Of a stretch of DNA of 64,000 nucleotides, positions 20,243 through 31,622 are shown in pieces. The DNA is from Dendrocalamus latiflorus (taxonomy: Eukaryota; Streptophyta; Magnoliopsida; Poales; Poaceae). A program made the position numbers and the translations under genes. The number at the start of each line of letters is the position of its first letter. Position 1 is the stretch's first letter. The notes under the pieces were generated by a model. The model ran no database searches. It saw nothing but the letters and a program-made list of their open reading frames with translations, and was not told the origin of the DNA. Location: the NCBI GenBank assembly GCA_017311315.1, contig CM029620.1, positions 1,493,787 through 1,557,786 on the forward strand. The letters are read 5' to 3'.

Positions 20243-22953
20243 TGTAACATCCTGATTTTCAGAGTCTTTTTGAAGCTTTTAAAATAAAATTCACCATTTG
20301 AATTTTTCTAGAATTAATTAAAGCTTAATTGGAATTTTATTAAATTGAAAGGATTTAATATGATTAAGATAAACATTAACATTTGCCAATGTTATTTTAT
20401 TTGAGTTCCTTGAGCCTCAAGTAATTTTCTGAAATTTTATTGGATTTTTTCTGGATTTATTTGCTATTTTCTAGAGCTCAAAAGGATTTATTTGAATTTC
20501 TGGAAAAGAAAAAGAAAAGAAAATCCCAAACCGGCCAGTGGGCCGAAAACCCACCAGCCGGCCCAGCCCAGCCCAGTCCGCGCCCGCGCCTCTCGGTTGG
20601 ATGCCAGCCACGTGTCGCCCATCCGCCGCAGCCGCTTCGCCCGCGCGCCATCCGTGCCGCCCGCTCGCCCGGAGCCACTGACAGGTGGGGCCCACCTGTC
20701 AGGGTCCTCGTTCCCGACCGGGACTCTCTTCCCCGTCCCCGTTCCGAACTCTGCCACGCCGCCGCCGTCTCCGCCACGGACTCTTCGCCGCACCCGACCC
20801 GGCCGCCTCAGCGTCCGCGTATAAAAGCGCCCGACCCCTCGGCTTCTTCACCGTCCCGAGCCGCCGCCTCCGCCGCCGCTCATCGCCGGAGCCGCCGGTG
20901 CGTCACCGTCGCCTGTACGCCACCGGTCGCTTGGCGTTCGCCGCTCGTCGCCGGAGCTCGCCGCCGAGAGCGCTCGCCGTTTAACGCCGCTGGTGAGTCC
21001 CGCCGCCACCTCGGTCGCCGCTGGCCAGACCCCGCCGCCGTCCCAGACCTCGCCGGCCAGCCGCCGCCGCTACCCGCCCGCGCCTCGCCGCCCGCACCTC
21101 GGTCGCGCCCCGCGTCCCCTCGGCCCTTGCGCCGGCGTGCGTCAGCGCTGGCGTCACCCGCGACCCCTCGCCTTCCTGTAGACCTGGTCCCCGTGCACCG
21201 TGCCTCTGCCGGTGGGTCCCGCAGGTCCACCGTGCACCCGTGAGCCGAGATGGCCACGTCAGCTGTGCCCCGTCAGCCTTACCCGCACACGTGTTGCCAC
21301 GTGGTCGCCACGTCAGCCCTACCCGCCGCGTCAGCAGCCGCCGTCGCCGCCGCCGTTTCTGCCGCCGTGCGCCTCGCCGCCGGAACCCGAAGACGCCGCC
21401 CTCGCCGACGTCGTTCGCCTCCGCCGAAGCCGCCGCACGTCGCCGCCGTCGTTCGCCGTCGTCGGTTGCCGCCGATCGCGTGTTCGAGGGAACGGAAGTT
21501 GGATTTGAAGACCAAGAGACCTCAGCTGAGCAAGGCCAAGGCAAGTCGTGTCCTTTGATCATGTTGAACCCAGTTTTCAAATCTATTATGTATTACTTTG
21601 TTTTAAATTATCATGCATCGCTATTTTATTATCAACCCTTGTATTGGTAGTTAATGACCTAATTGATTATTTCCTCCTTGATAATTTGAATACCATGATT
21701 CTATTGGCACCATAGGATGGGAAATTATTTAGTGATGCAATACTAGTTGTCACATGGGTGGTACGCTTATTTTGCTTAGCCATGCTTATTCTAGTACGTT
21801 GGGTTATCATCACATGTGTCAATTAATCTTGATTTAATGATATACTTGAACGTGGTGGTCAACCACAGTTATAAAATTTGAGTACCAAGACATGGGTAGT
21901 GTCATTGGTGTTGGTTATACAAAATTGGTTTTCACTTGGGCGATTGGTCGTGCAGTAAAGGGGGTGCGAGAGGCACATGGGATGTGGATGTTTCGCCTGG
22001 GTAATTCTTAAGGACTTAACTTTGTGCGCCATTGATCTGAGCTTTATCGTGCAAACCACATGTCTAGTATGGGATAGACCTGGCATAATAATTTGTGAAG
22101 TCTCCACTTTCGTTTTACTACTGATGTTGTTGTGGCGCAAGAGGGGGTGAGAGGCGAAACCTTAGCGAGTGGGATCGGGTGGAGATGGATCATTGTAAAA
22201 GCCTTGTTGTGATCTCCTTAGCGCGAGGCTAATCACATCGTGTGGGTACAGTTGTGCAACCTCTGCAGAGTGTAAAACTATTCGAATAGCCGTGTCCTCG
22301 GTCATGGACAATGCTCGGTGATTTCACACGAGGGGTAGAGTCTTTATGAAATCTGGTTGGGTTGAGCTGGAAAGTGAATGGTCAGTTCACTTGTGGTTAA
22401 TTCAATTCCTTTGGTTATTTACTTAATGTCTGTTGTAAAATTTGCTTTTCAATCTATTTATTGTATTTACTTTAAATTGTCGCTTTCTGCAAAACTAACC
22501 TTTCAGCCATCCATTGTTAAGCCTTGCATACTATATTGCATTCATTTGTTACAAACGACTTGCTGAGTACTCTATGTACTCACGGCTTTATGCCCCTGTT
22601 GCTCAGTTGAGGAGGAGGAGTATCACCAGCAGGAGGTTCCAGAAGGAGAGTACTTCGACGTCTTCGCGGATTAGGCTTCGTTCTCCACTCGATAGCCTGT
22701 GGGCGTGTCGATTGGCTGCTGCGCTTTCTTTTGGATTTCCGCTGCTAGTTTTTGTTAAGCCCTTCGGGCTAGTCTATTGTAAGCTTGACCATAAGGTCGT
22801 ACTCTGATGATTATTAATAATATTTGAGTCTTTTCTTAGTAAATCATGATATGTTCGATATTTCATCTTTGTTTATACTGTGTGCACTAGCGTGATCCTG
22901 GACTAGTGCAGAATACACAGGAGAGTCCGGATTTGTATATTCGGGTCTCTACA
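20243..22953 (+). repeat. 3' LTR of chromovirus A (2711 bp)
   Basis: Matches 11945-14671 with about 15 substitutions and lacks 16 bp in the CAGCCCAGC-repeat area near 20570. Ends TCTCTACA (TCTCGACA in the 5' LTR) and is followed by the target duplication GTAGT. Confidence 0.95.
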
Positions 22954-23151
22954 GTAGTAAAGCCCAAAATAGGTCATGTGTAATAACATAAATGTCCTTC
23001 AGAGGGATACTTGGGTGTAAGGACATAACTGTAAAATACTCCCCATGTGAATATATATAAGCCATCCATGCCATGGGGGAGCCCCAAGCTTTGCTCACCT
23101 AACTCTCCACTACCATACCACTCTCTTTCTATTTGGTCTGTAACCACAACA
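22954..23151 (+). repeat. Remainder of the Tat-like 5' LTR
   Basis: Continues the LTR begun at 11931. It carries the TATA-like ATATATAAG at 23053 and ends CACAACA. ATTGGCACCGTCCGGGG follows directly; it resembles the sequence that follows Tat-lineage LTRs and is the likely primer-binding region. Counting the duplicated GTAGT once, the LTR is about 207 bp. Confidence 0.6.
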
Positions 23152-23254
23152 ATTGGCACCGTCCGGGGGGAGGACGAGAGCAAGCCTCAAGATCTAAAAA
23201 AGGAAGGCACCGAAGAAAACTTCATCATCGGCGGTGGAGAAGAAGAAGAGGAAC

Positions 23255-24560
23255 ATGACGGAGCCCCGTGTCAACACTAGAGCTTCGGCGTCGACAATCA
23301 TGAGCGCGGGCGTCGGCACAGGCGCGGCAGCTATGAACATCGACGCTCATGGCGTGATGATCCACCCCACTGTTGGTGCGATGATCCACCCCGCCCTGCG
23401 CACGACGATTGACCCCGGCAGCACCGACCGGGTTGTCAGGAGCAGTAACGCCGACCCCCATGTTGGCACGGCCACCGTCCCTACATGCGATGCGGGAGCA
23501 GTGAGCGGCTCCGGCGGCAACGTCGGCCTTGTCACCAACTCCGAAATCCACTGCACCGGCGCATCGGGCAACCTAGGAGTGCAGGCCGTGGTCGCTGCTA
23601 TCCCGGCGGTGCAGCCAGGTGCGCCGATAGCCCCAGCTGCGGCAACGGTGGAGAGCGCTCTGCTGATGGCCATTGGCACTGTCCAATGGGAGCTAGGAGA
23701 CTTCCGTGGAGCCGTACGGGATATGCAAGAGGCTCGGAGCCAGCAAAACGGGCGGACAGCCGCGAGGACCCCACGTCCAGTCGCGTCCCGCTGTGACGCA
23801 TGGATCCGGAGTCCCCCCTCTCCGTGGGCCTGTAGCAATCGGTATGGCCGGAGGACTTCATGTTCCCCAGTGCCATCGAGCTGTACAAGGGCGACACGGA
23901 CCCTCGGGAGTTTGTGCGCGTGTACGAGACCACCATCTAAGCTGCAGGCGGAGATGACACCACCAAAGCGAAGGGGTTCCCCCTCGCGCTATAGGGAGTG
24001 GTGCTCTCTTGGTTTTTTACCATAGAGCCAAACTCTATCAACGCATGGGAGCAGATCCGCGACCGCCTCTACAACAACTTCCAGGAGAACTACGTCGAGC
24101 GCGTCGATACAGATCAGCTCTTCACTGTCAAGCAAATACCCTCGAAGAAGCTCTGGGAATATTTCAAGCACTTCGTGAAGGTCCGCTGCCGGGTCAAAGA
24201 CATCAACGAGACAACCATAATCATGCAGCGGTACAGGGCCTCCGCTCGGGGCCGCTGACCGAGTACAACGTGCGAAAGCCAATCAAGACAGTGGCGAAGC
24301 TCTTCGACAAGATGGAAGAGTATGCCAGGGCGGAGAAGGACGTGCGACGGCGCAAAGGTGATGACTCTGACACCAATCAGGCAGAATGCTCGACGAAGAA
24401 CGGAGATTCACCGAAGGAAGGCTCCTCGAAGGGCAAGCGCAAGCAAGAGTCCTCGAAGGATGCTCCCAAGCGCAAGGACGCCCGCACAAGAACTTGTCGA
24501 GCGACAAGCCCAAGCGCGGCCAGCACAAGTCCCAGGGAGCCGCTACGTTTTTGATATTGA
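23255..24560 (+). pseudogene. Tat-type gag, frameshifted and interrupted by stops
   Basis: A reading frame starts at ATG 23255 (MTEPRVNTRAS) with an Ala/Gly/Thr-rich N-terminus and a helical segment near 23690-23750 (AVRDMQEARSQQ). The retrotransposon gag core follows in another frame from about 23850 (FPSAIELYKGDTDPREFVRV, then SWFFTIEPNSINAWEQIRDR). It is broken by TAA near 23938 and TAG near 23992. A further shift near 24255 leads to VAKLFDKMEEYARAEKDVR and a lysine-rich tail. The core pattern is typical of Tat-lineage gags. At least two frameshifts and two stops make it non-functional. Confidence 0.75.
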
Positions 24561-25079
24561 GGGCGACTCCGAAGACAGCGCCCCCGCTGGTCGCGGCTGA
24601 GGTCGCCGAGGCCGGGGGTAGGGGTGCAGCCAGGGCCGTGATGACAGGCCCCGGATGGAACAGGAAGACCAGCCCTACGGCCAGTGGTGCGAGGTGCATG
24701 GTCGAGGTGGCCACGATATGCGTGCATGCAACACCATCCGGCGCTTCGACAGAGCGTCGCCAGGGACAGAACCCTTGAGATGCGGCCGCCCATCATGGCC
24801 CACGTCCAGCAACCCCAGGAAGGCCCCATGCGGATCCAAGATCATGAGCTGCAGCCCCAGGAGGGCCCCTTGCGGATTCAAGCCAACGTGCAGCAACCCC
24901 AGGAAGGCCCCCTATGGATCCAAGCCCGGAGGGAGCCCAGCGTCGGGTTATAAACGTCATCTCTGGGCTCCTCACTGGAGTTCACCTTGGTGGGGCAACG
25001 GAAGGCCTACGTGCGGAGCCTACACCACGTGGCAGCATACCCAGCGCAGGCACCGTCGGACTAGGCGTAGCACGAGATT

Positions 25080-25480
25080 ACCTTCACACTCGCTGACGCT
25101 GAGGGCGTGGAGTTTCCCCACCAAGATCACCTGTTCATCCAGGTCGCCATCGTGGGATGTGACGTTAAGCACGTCCTGGTCGATGGAGGAAGCTCCGCGA
25201 ACATTTTGTTCACATCAGCCTTTGACCAAATGAGGATCCCTCGAAGTCGCTTAGGCCACTCGAGAATCCCATTATAGGGCTTCGGAGGTCAGCCGCTGAG
25301 GGCGTTGGGCCAGATATGCCTGCAGATCTCCTTTGGCGGGGACGACAATGTGAGGAGCGAAGACGTCACGTTCGACGTCGTCGATATCCCGTATCCTTAT
25401 AACGCCATTTGGGGCGGCCAACCCTCAATTCCTTCGGGGCAGTCCCACACCACGGCTTTTTATGCATGAAGCTCCCGAGC
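25080..25480 (+). pseudogene. Tat-type aspartic protease fragment
   Basis: The frame reads AEGVEFPHQDHLFIQVAIVG and then VDGGSSANILF, which has the protease active-site motif in the D-G/S-G-S-S form usual in Tat elements. SAFDQMRIPRSRLGHSRIPL follows, then a stop (TAG near 25276), then FDVVDIPYPYNAIWG. In intact elements the next part is reverse transcriptase; here similarity fades by about 25480 after a frameshift. The 24560-25080 stretch is a decayed linker with a roughly 60-base repeat (CCCCAGGAAGGCCCC at about 24810-24910). Confidence 0.7.
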
Positions 25481-25819
25481 CCGCAAGGTATCATCACTAC
25501 CCACGGTGACCAGGACATAGCCCAGCGCATAGAGCTTGGTACCTGAGGCCCACACCGCGAGGTCCATAAGAATTCCTAAGGCGGACATGACAGCGCATAG
25601 AAGCACCCTGCCAGGCTTCCACGTGGGTCGCTCCAGCACCATAGGCTCCCCGCGTGCCCTACCTCGCCTCCATCGACAATAGAAGTCGCTGCTATTCCCA
25701 TCCTCAAGCGGTTCATGGTTAGTATCCTGTCTTTTGTAATCACTCACTCACGCAAACGGGAGATCAATAAAGTCCACCGTTTGTGAAACTTGTCTTACTT
25801 TGTGCAAAGACGCACGGAG

Positions 25820-26510
25820 GCTCGCCACTGCGCGCACTCTCCGTGAGTATAAACAAAGACACGCGGTAAACGTGCGCACTTTCCGTGAGTATAAATAAAG
25901 ACACGCAGTAAACGCGCGCACTTTTTGTGAGTATAAACAAAGACACGCGGTAAGTGCGCGCACTCTCCATGAGTATAAACAAAGACACGCGGTAAACACG
26001 CACACTCTTCATGAGTATAAAATAAGACACGTGGGGGGACGCCTCCGCGTGCACTCTGCGGAGTATAAATAAGACGTGGATGTTGTCCTTGCGCACTCTA
26101 CGGAGTATAAATAAGACGCAGCGGAGGCCTGCCTCCGCGCGCACTCTACGGAGTATAAATAAGACGCGGATGTTGTCCCTGTGCACTCTACAGAGTTAAA
26201 TAAGACGCAGCGAAGGCCCGCCTCCGTGCGCACTCTACAGTGTATAAATAAGACACAGCGAAGGCCCGCCTCCGCACGCACTCTATGGAGTATAAATAAG
26301 ACGCGGATGTTGTCCTTGTGCACTCTATGGAGTATAAATAAGACACAGCGTAGGCCCGCCTCCGCGCGCACTCTATGGAGTATAAATAAGACGCGGATGT
26401 TGTCCCTCCACTCTCTACGGAGTATAAATAAGATGCAGCGGAGGCTCGCCTCCACGCGCACTCTATGGGGTATAAATAACACGCGCGGATGTTGTCCCCG
26501 CACGCACTCC
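25820..26510 (+). repeat. Tandem array with TATA-like motif: 42-bp units, then 42/48-bp dimers
   Basis: Fifteen units each carry CACTCT..GAGTATAAA(T/C)AA. The GTATAAA anchor starts at 25847, 25889, 25931, 25973, 26015, 26063, 26105, 26153, 26195 (mutated), 26242, 26290, 26332, 26380, 26422 and 26470. The first steps are exactly 42 bp. From 26015 on they alternate 48 and 42 bp (one 47), giving a 90-bp higher-order unit. The 42-bp type has GCGGATGTTGTCC. The 48-bp type has the inverted repeat GCGGAGGC..GCCTCCGC. It lies between the protease remnant and the 3' end of the antisense ORF. Confidence 0.9.
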
Positions 26511-26639
26511 ACGATGGAAAATGCGAAAGTCGTCCCTGTGCACGCATGTGTGATGGGACACCACCTCCAAGCTCGATACGAGAGTGGCAACTGTTGCCCT
26601 AGCGCCTTTGTATCAGTGGCCGCATGGCACGAGTACACT

Positions 26640-26800
26640 CTTCGCCACCACTTCGAAGGTAGGGGACGGAGCGCTTGTGTGTCTACTTCGACTAGGCGCC
26701 AGCTCCACTGCCACCACTTCGAAGGGTAGGGAACGGAGCGCTCGCGCGTCTACTTCGATTAGGCACCAGCTCCACTGCCACCACTTCGAAGGGTAGGGGA
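26640..26800 (+). repeat. 66-67-bp tandem repeat, about 2.3 copies
   Basis: CCACCACTTCGAAGG recurs at 26645, 26711 and 26778 with CTCCACTGCCACC and GGTAGGGGACGGAGCGCT between. It is a second repeat family directly after the 42/48-bp array. Nothing else is seen up to about 27040. Confidence 0.8.
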
Positions 26801-27045
26801 CCTAATGTACAAGTGTCCTCGGGTATTCAAAACCGCTACTTGGCCGGCTCCTTCTTAACATACGCCCGCGCTGGAGTCTCTCCAGCGAAGGCCCGGGCCG
26901 CACAGAAGTTCAGCGAATCCTCGGCCCACCACCAGTGCCAAAGGCGTTGTCGCGTCATGAGGTCAGAGACTAGCAGCCGGTCCCTATCAAGTAGCTGCCT
27001 AGTGCACAGTGATACGTGTGGTCAGAGCACCGGGACAACTCCCAC

Positions 27046-27051
27046 TTTATT
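27046..27051 (-). terminator. Candidate polyadenylation signal of the antisense ORF
   Basis: TTTATT on the plus strand is AATAAA on the minus strand, placed about 40 bases downstream of the last frame of the antisense ORF. This suggests, but does not prove, an independent antisense transcript. Confidence 0.45.
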
Positions 27052-27085
27052 CATAAAAAGGGGGTGCATACATGGCAACGCACAC

Positions 27086-29082
27086 CTACACACCAGAACC
27101 CCAGCATCGCACCTGTGGGTCCGCGCCATGCCCAGCGGTAGCGGCGCCACCTCCGCCGCGCCGTGGAACCTCGTCGAGCCATTGGCCATAGTTCCCCTCA
27201 CCACGCAGGGTCCATCGCAGCACTAGCTTCGCTGTGGCCTCCCCGATGTAGTCCCAGATTCGTTCATGGAAGGCCTGGACGGCCAGATGAACGAAGTGCA
27301 CGGCGCCTGACATCACCCTGGCTCCGGCAGGCATCTCCAGCTCGGGGTCAGCTAGCCCGTCGACATGCCAGCAGCCTCGGTGATGAAGTAGCGCAAAGGC
27401 CAGACACGAGGTCACGAAGGAGCAATGGTTGCCGAAGGATTTGGCGGTGCTAGAGCGAGGTTGGAAGCCTCCACGATTCAACGGAGCATCCGCGGTAGCT
27501 CTTCAGGGCCGAAGGAGCGAGGTGGCACTTCAGCGACAAGATCTTCGAGAGCGCCCTCCAGAGCCAGCATGGCGTCCCACGCCGCTACCGAGGCATCGCC
27601 CAAAGTCCGGTCCCGCTCCCCAAGAGACGCAATAAGGCGGCCTTTCTGCTCCTCCAGCGTAGCGATCTGCTGGAGCAAGCCGTCGCGCTCCTCGGCGGCC
27701 GCTCGCTGCGCCATCGCCGCGAGCGCCTCGGCGTCCAAAATCGCCTTCGCACGCTCCACCTCCAGGAGTCGAATGCGGTCGTCCTTGGTGGAGTGGGCCT
27801 CCTCGACCGTGCGAAGGGATTCTTCGGCAGCACGCAGCCGACCCTCTAACGCCCCCCGCTCGCGGGCGTAAGCTGCTTGCAACGCCCGGCCAAGGGTGAG
27901 GGTCTGCACGACGCAGCAGTCAGCAAGCTCCTAAATGATGACACACCGCTAAAGGTCTAGTACTCACCCTCATCTCCGAGTCCTCTAGCGCTCCTCCCAG
28001 GAGCTCCGACCCGCATGTCAGCAACACTTGGTGATCCAGGTTCACGACCGCACTGTCTGCGGCCTCCCGCCATGCCCCCAGCACCTCCGGCCGAGGGACG
28101 AAGTCCGCTAAGCTCAGATGCGCGCCCTCCACGATGACAGTTTCGTGGGCGCTGGGCGTCGATCCCAAAGGAACGTCCCCGCCACCTGAAGATTGTCCAT
28201 GCCCCCGAGGACTGTGCCACTATGAAGGGACGTATTGGTTAGAGCCCTACGGATGCACCGCAAGATTGTGCAAAGGTGAGCATACCTTCGGCATCAACCA
28301 GCGGGCTCCGCTGGGGTGTCCCCTCAGCCTCAGAAGGAATTACAGGAAGACCAGCGCCCCTAAAGAAGCCGGCTCCGCGGGCTAGGGGGCCTCTGTGTCG
28401 GAGTCTAACTCCAGCAGGCTCCTGACCCCAGTCACCGTAGCCTCAGAGGGAGCCACAGGGATACCACGCCAGGGGGCCTCTGTGTCGGAGTCTGATTCCA
28501 ACAAACTCTTGACCCTGGTCACCACAGCGAACCCCCTTTCCTGATGAGAGGGTGATCGTGTATGCGGCCGCTTAGCTTTTGGAGACCGGGGCGAGGACTC
28601 CTCCGCCTCGGCAACCGCCGCAGGCGAGGATGCTTCCCCCTCCTGGTTGTCCGCGCTGCACCCTTAGTCCTTGGTTCCGCCCAAGGACCCCTCGTCTTCG
28701 TCCTCCGCGCCTGCCTCAAGGTTCGAATCGGCATACTTCGCCGAGTCGGAGTCGGCGTCCATCGAGAGATCACCCCTGACAGAGCTGATAGAAGCGGCAG
28801 CCGACGTACCAGGTATGGCCGCGGAGGACCGAGCCCTCCGTCGAGATGGCAGTTCTTTCCTCTTGCCGTCGTCGCCTTGGCGGCGAGGCTGGCTTGGGGC
28901 CGGAGTGGCGCGCTCCGGCATATGAATGCCCAGGGCTTCGCACTCCCGGTTTATCCGCCCTAGCTTCGCCTCCACGGTCGCAGCAGCGCGCAGGCCGTGC
29001 TCCTTGGCCGCATACAGTCCGAAGAAAACGGCCACCGCACACTCCGCGTCCCCAGGAGAAGCCCTATAGCCCTAATTGGGAT
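27086..29082 (-). pseudogene. Antisense extra ORF of the Tat element (gypsy-associated coiled-coil protein)
   Basis: Read from 29082 leftward, the frame gives FFGLYAAKEHGLRAAATVEA and a serine/arginine-rich acidic segment, then a stop near 28662. It continues with two copies of SLLE(S/L)DSDTEAP about 100 bases apart (28380-28540), then HLSLADFVPRPEVLGAWREA (about 28120). A long coiled coil of roughly 100 residues (27909-27478) ends in LEGALEDLVAEVPPRSFGPE. After a frameshift near 27480 comes STAKSFGNHCSFVTSCLAFA. This matches the architecture I know of antisense ORFs in grass Tat elements (annotated as putative gypsy-type transposon protein). Its N-terminal domain is missing at the 29082 junction. 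Function is unknown even in intact copies. Confidence 0.65.
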
Positions 29083-29226
29083 GTTACAGCCACCATATCT
29101 TGGCCGCTACCAAGAACCACCGTGCGACACACACTGCTGCCAGTGGTTCTTCCGGAGGGAGGAGACGCCGATCTTGCACCCGGGGCATCATTGTAGGATC
29201 CGTATGATCACCGCTCTGATACCACT
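29083..29226 (-). mobile_element. Short internal stub of element H with primer-binding site
   Basis: On the minus strand TGGTATCAGAGC (29213-29224) follows the LTR end at 29227 by two bases. Only about 115 bases of internal sequence follow before a 19-base LTR-start-like string (TGTAACATCCCAATTAGGG, 29096 leftward), which joins the Tat antisense ORF. That string matches the LTR start at 2932, so 29082-29097 is a compound breakpoint. Confidence 0.6.
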
Positions 29227-29803
29227 TGTCAGACACAAACTGCACACTGCTCTGCAGTTTACTCGAAACGCTGGACTATGAATTCTGGAACGTTTCTGAT
29301 GATGAACAGTGGGAAACGGCAAAGTTCAGAGTTAACTAACAGAGCAGATCACACTCACGATTTGTGCCGTACAACTGACTGCGGCTTTTCTGTTCTCTCT
29401 CTCCCTCTTATTCACAGCAACAAACAAGGAATTAGTTACAGAGGAGTGGTGGCTTGAGTCTTGCTGTGAACCAAACACAATCCGGAATACTTGCGGCATT
29501 CCACAAGCTTCACAACTCTGTCAGCTACCGAAAACTAGAAAGCAAACTGAATGCTGAATAATGAGACAGAAAAACATGGAGTGCAAAATAAAAATCAACT
29601 GAATGGTGTGACAAAATTACACTAAAAGTTCTTTGAATTCCTTATGATATGCAACTGAAACAAGTTCTTGCTAATGGAACAAGGGTTAAATGTGGGCGCT
29701 GTTCTTATTTTGTCGAAGGGATTCGAACGACAAGTTGTAGTAGACCCAGTCCGAGGGTTAAACCTGAGTAATGTGTATTTTCCAAATACACTGCCATCTG
29801 ACA
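29227..29803 (-). repeat. 5' LTR of element H (about 577 bp)
   Basis: The plus-strand borders TGTCAGA and TCTGACA are perfect inverted repeats and give an LTR reading TGTCAGATGG...GTCTGACA on the minus strand. It is directly followed by the PBS. No coding sequence is present. The family cannot be named; the partner LTR is not in the window. Confidence 0.65.
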
Positions 29804-31622
29804 CTACAAGATGTCAGAACTCCACCAGTTGCTTCCTTAAGTAAAAGAAAACCCAGTGGAGAACCACGCACTTTGCTCTAACCTAGATATATAAAGGTTC
29901 CACACTATGGCTCAACTGGAGCAGTCCTTCCTCTCCCTCACTTAAATCACCATCAGTGGCCAATACGCTAGAACATTAGGCTTTGTTTGCTTCCTGGAGT
30001 AGCTTCAAGTTATTTCCATTAGTCTTGCTATCCTCTAATCTAGGAATACCTGAAGCTGTCAAAATAGTGTTGGCAGCCTCTAAAAAAGATATGCGGCTAT
30101 GGGCTTTTACTTTTTAGTTGTTGCCGAATCAGAAGATCCAATGGCACTAAAAGAAAGATGAATCATCGCATACTCATATGTTTAATTTACTATAAGGATA
30201 TATCACGTTTTTATCACATATGGACAGAATATAGTGTCCATATTTCTACCTGCAAAATTACAGCTTTGAGTACACGACATTCTAAAAATATGAAAAATGT
30301 GCTCCCGTTTGGCTCAAAGTACGACGAATCAAATAGGATCTTCTCAAATGCATTTTTGAAAGCAAGGTGATTCAATGCTTTTTTTTCAACAGCGATTTGT
30401 ACAATTTTTAAAACATGATAAATGATAAATAGATATTACTTTTTTCTATATGTGTTTTGAGATTACTGTTACTCTTGTTAGAGTGGGAAGCATAGAAACA
30501 CTTTAAGGTATGTACAATAGTATATACAGCTGTTTTCTATAATACCCTTTAAGGTATGTACAATAGCATAGACAACTGTTGTCTATAATACTCTCGATGT
30601 CATCTATAGACGGCACTAAAGATAGCCCCTACAATAGATTATATTTTTTACATGTCTCTATAAATAGTTTTTCTAAGACACAATATGTTTTGTTTCTCAT
30701 GTTACAATTAATTGTTGTATAAGAGACGGTCTAATTCGTTATGCTCTCTCTCTCTTTCTTCACATCATCTCGTGTCCTAGGTGATAAAACTTACAGACAG
30801 CTGACGTCACACCATTATACATACTGTACTGCTTTGTATTTTATCAATGTAGTTTTCTGGACAACATATACTTAATAGCATTTTTCTTTTGAAAACAATG
30901 TTGCATGGCAAGAAAATCATGAATTTAATGTACTGATTCTAATTGATATGATGTGGAAAAGATTTTAGAGACCACGACAGCAATAAAAGGCCTCACCCCA
31001 CAAATGCACCCATAGGAAGATGTGGGGCAGAATTGATTTTTTTCCTCCATATCATGTATGCCACTAGAAAGAGAAGTCTTATCAGCCTTCATCAATCTGG
31101 TCGTATTTTTTTTGCCAAAGCGAATGACATTTGAAATGACTCACTGGCTGTCCCTAACTTCACATTACATATGAATAGTGATGTACTTATGTGTCCTACA
31201 GGAGGAAGTTTTAGACAGATTTTCTATCTTTTGGCAATAATGCCAATTCTTGGTATAATTACATAACTGTCTAATCTGTTGCTCATTTCCATAAATTTTT
31301 TATTCACATCAACCAAGCAATTATTGCATCCGCACTCACGCCATAGTGGTGCAACTATATTTATAGTTGACCTACTAGAAATAAAGCAAAATCTATGAGA
31401 ACTGTGTGTTATCCTAATAGTTCCACTTGTTTTTATCTTATATGAATAATTCATTGACATGGTCGTTGACAAACAGGCACTGCCTCAGTGAAGACTCCTT
31501 CCTTCGACCCCCTCTGTGCAATTCTCTTGATTTTTCTCCCAATTTCCTAAAAGTGTGAATGGCTTAACTCATCTTGTTGCGATGTTATTCTTCTTGAAAT
31601 TTCTGCAGGTTGCATCGCAGAG
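29804..31622. other. Non-coding DNA with a small tandem duplication
   Basis: No gene is supported. A 46-bp segment is duplicated at 30501-30592 (CTTTAAGGTATGTACAATAG in both copies), followed by related words (CTACAATAG near 30630), perhaps a decayed MITE. Short open frames (30158-30370, 31224-31472 minus) lack codon bias or domains. Confidence 0.5.

Larger units (their letters stand above)
11945..22953 (+). mobile_element. Complete chromovirus, Tekay/Del type, copy A
   Basis: This 11,009-bp LTR retrotransposon is flanked by the target duplication GTAGT (11940-11944 and 22954-22958). Order: 5' LTR, PBS, extra ORF, gag-pol with C-terminal chromodomain, PPT, 3' LTR. The long LTRs (about 2.7 kb) and the chromodomain fit the Tekay/Del clade. 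By eye the LTRs differ by about 15 substitutions plus one 16-bp indel (at about 12270), so it is clearly older than copy B. A stop codon early in gag probably inactivates it in cis. Confidence 0.95.
11931..29082 (+). mobile_element. Degenerate Tat-type gypsy element, split by chromovirus A
   Basis: The 5' LTR starts TGTTAGAAGGTAGT at 11931. It is interrupted after 14 bases by element A and resumes at 22954, ending CACAACA at 23151. A TATA-like ATATATAAG lies at 23053. Downstream come a broken gag and a broken protease, then a tandem array and an antisense extra ORF. Reverse transcriptase, RNase H and integrase are absent. Antisense extra ORFs and 3' tandem repeats are known features of plant Tat-lineage elements. 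The element ends abruptly near 29082 without a 3' LTR. Confidence 0.65.

Noticed and set aside
25820..26510. Possible CRISPR array
   Set aside because: Units are tandem without unique spacers of constant size, in a plant retroelement. It is a satellite-like array.
26009..26638. 209-codon minus-strand frame across the tandem array as a real gene
   Set aside because: It stays open because the unit lengths are multiples of three; the peptide is purely repetitive, one unit is frameshifted, and nothing supports translation. Noted in the array finding only.
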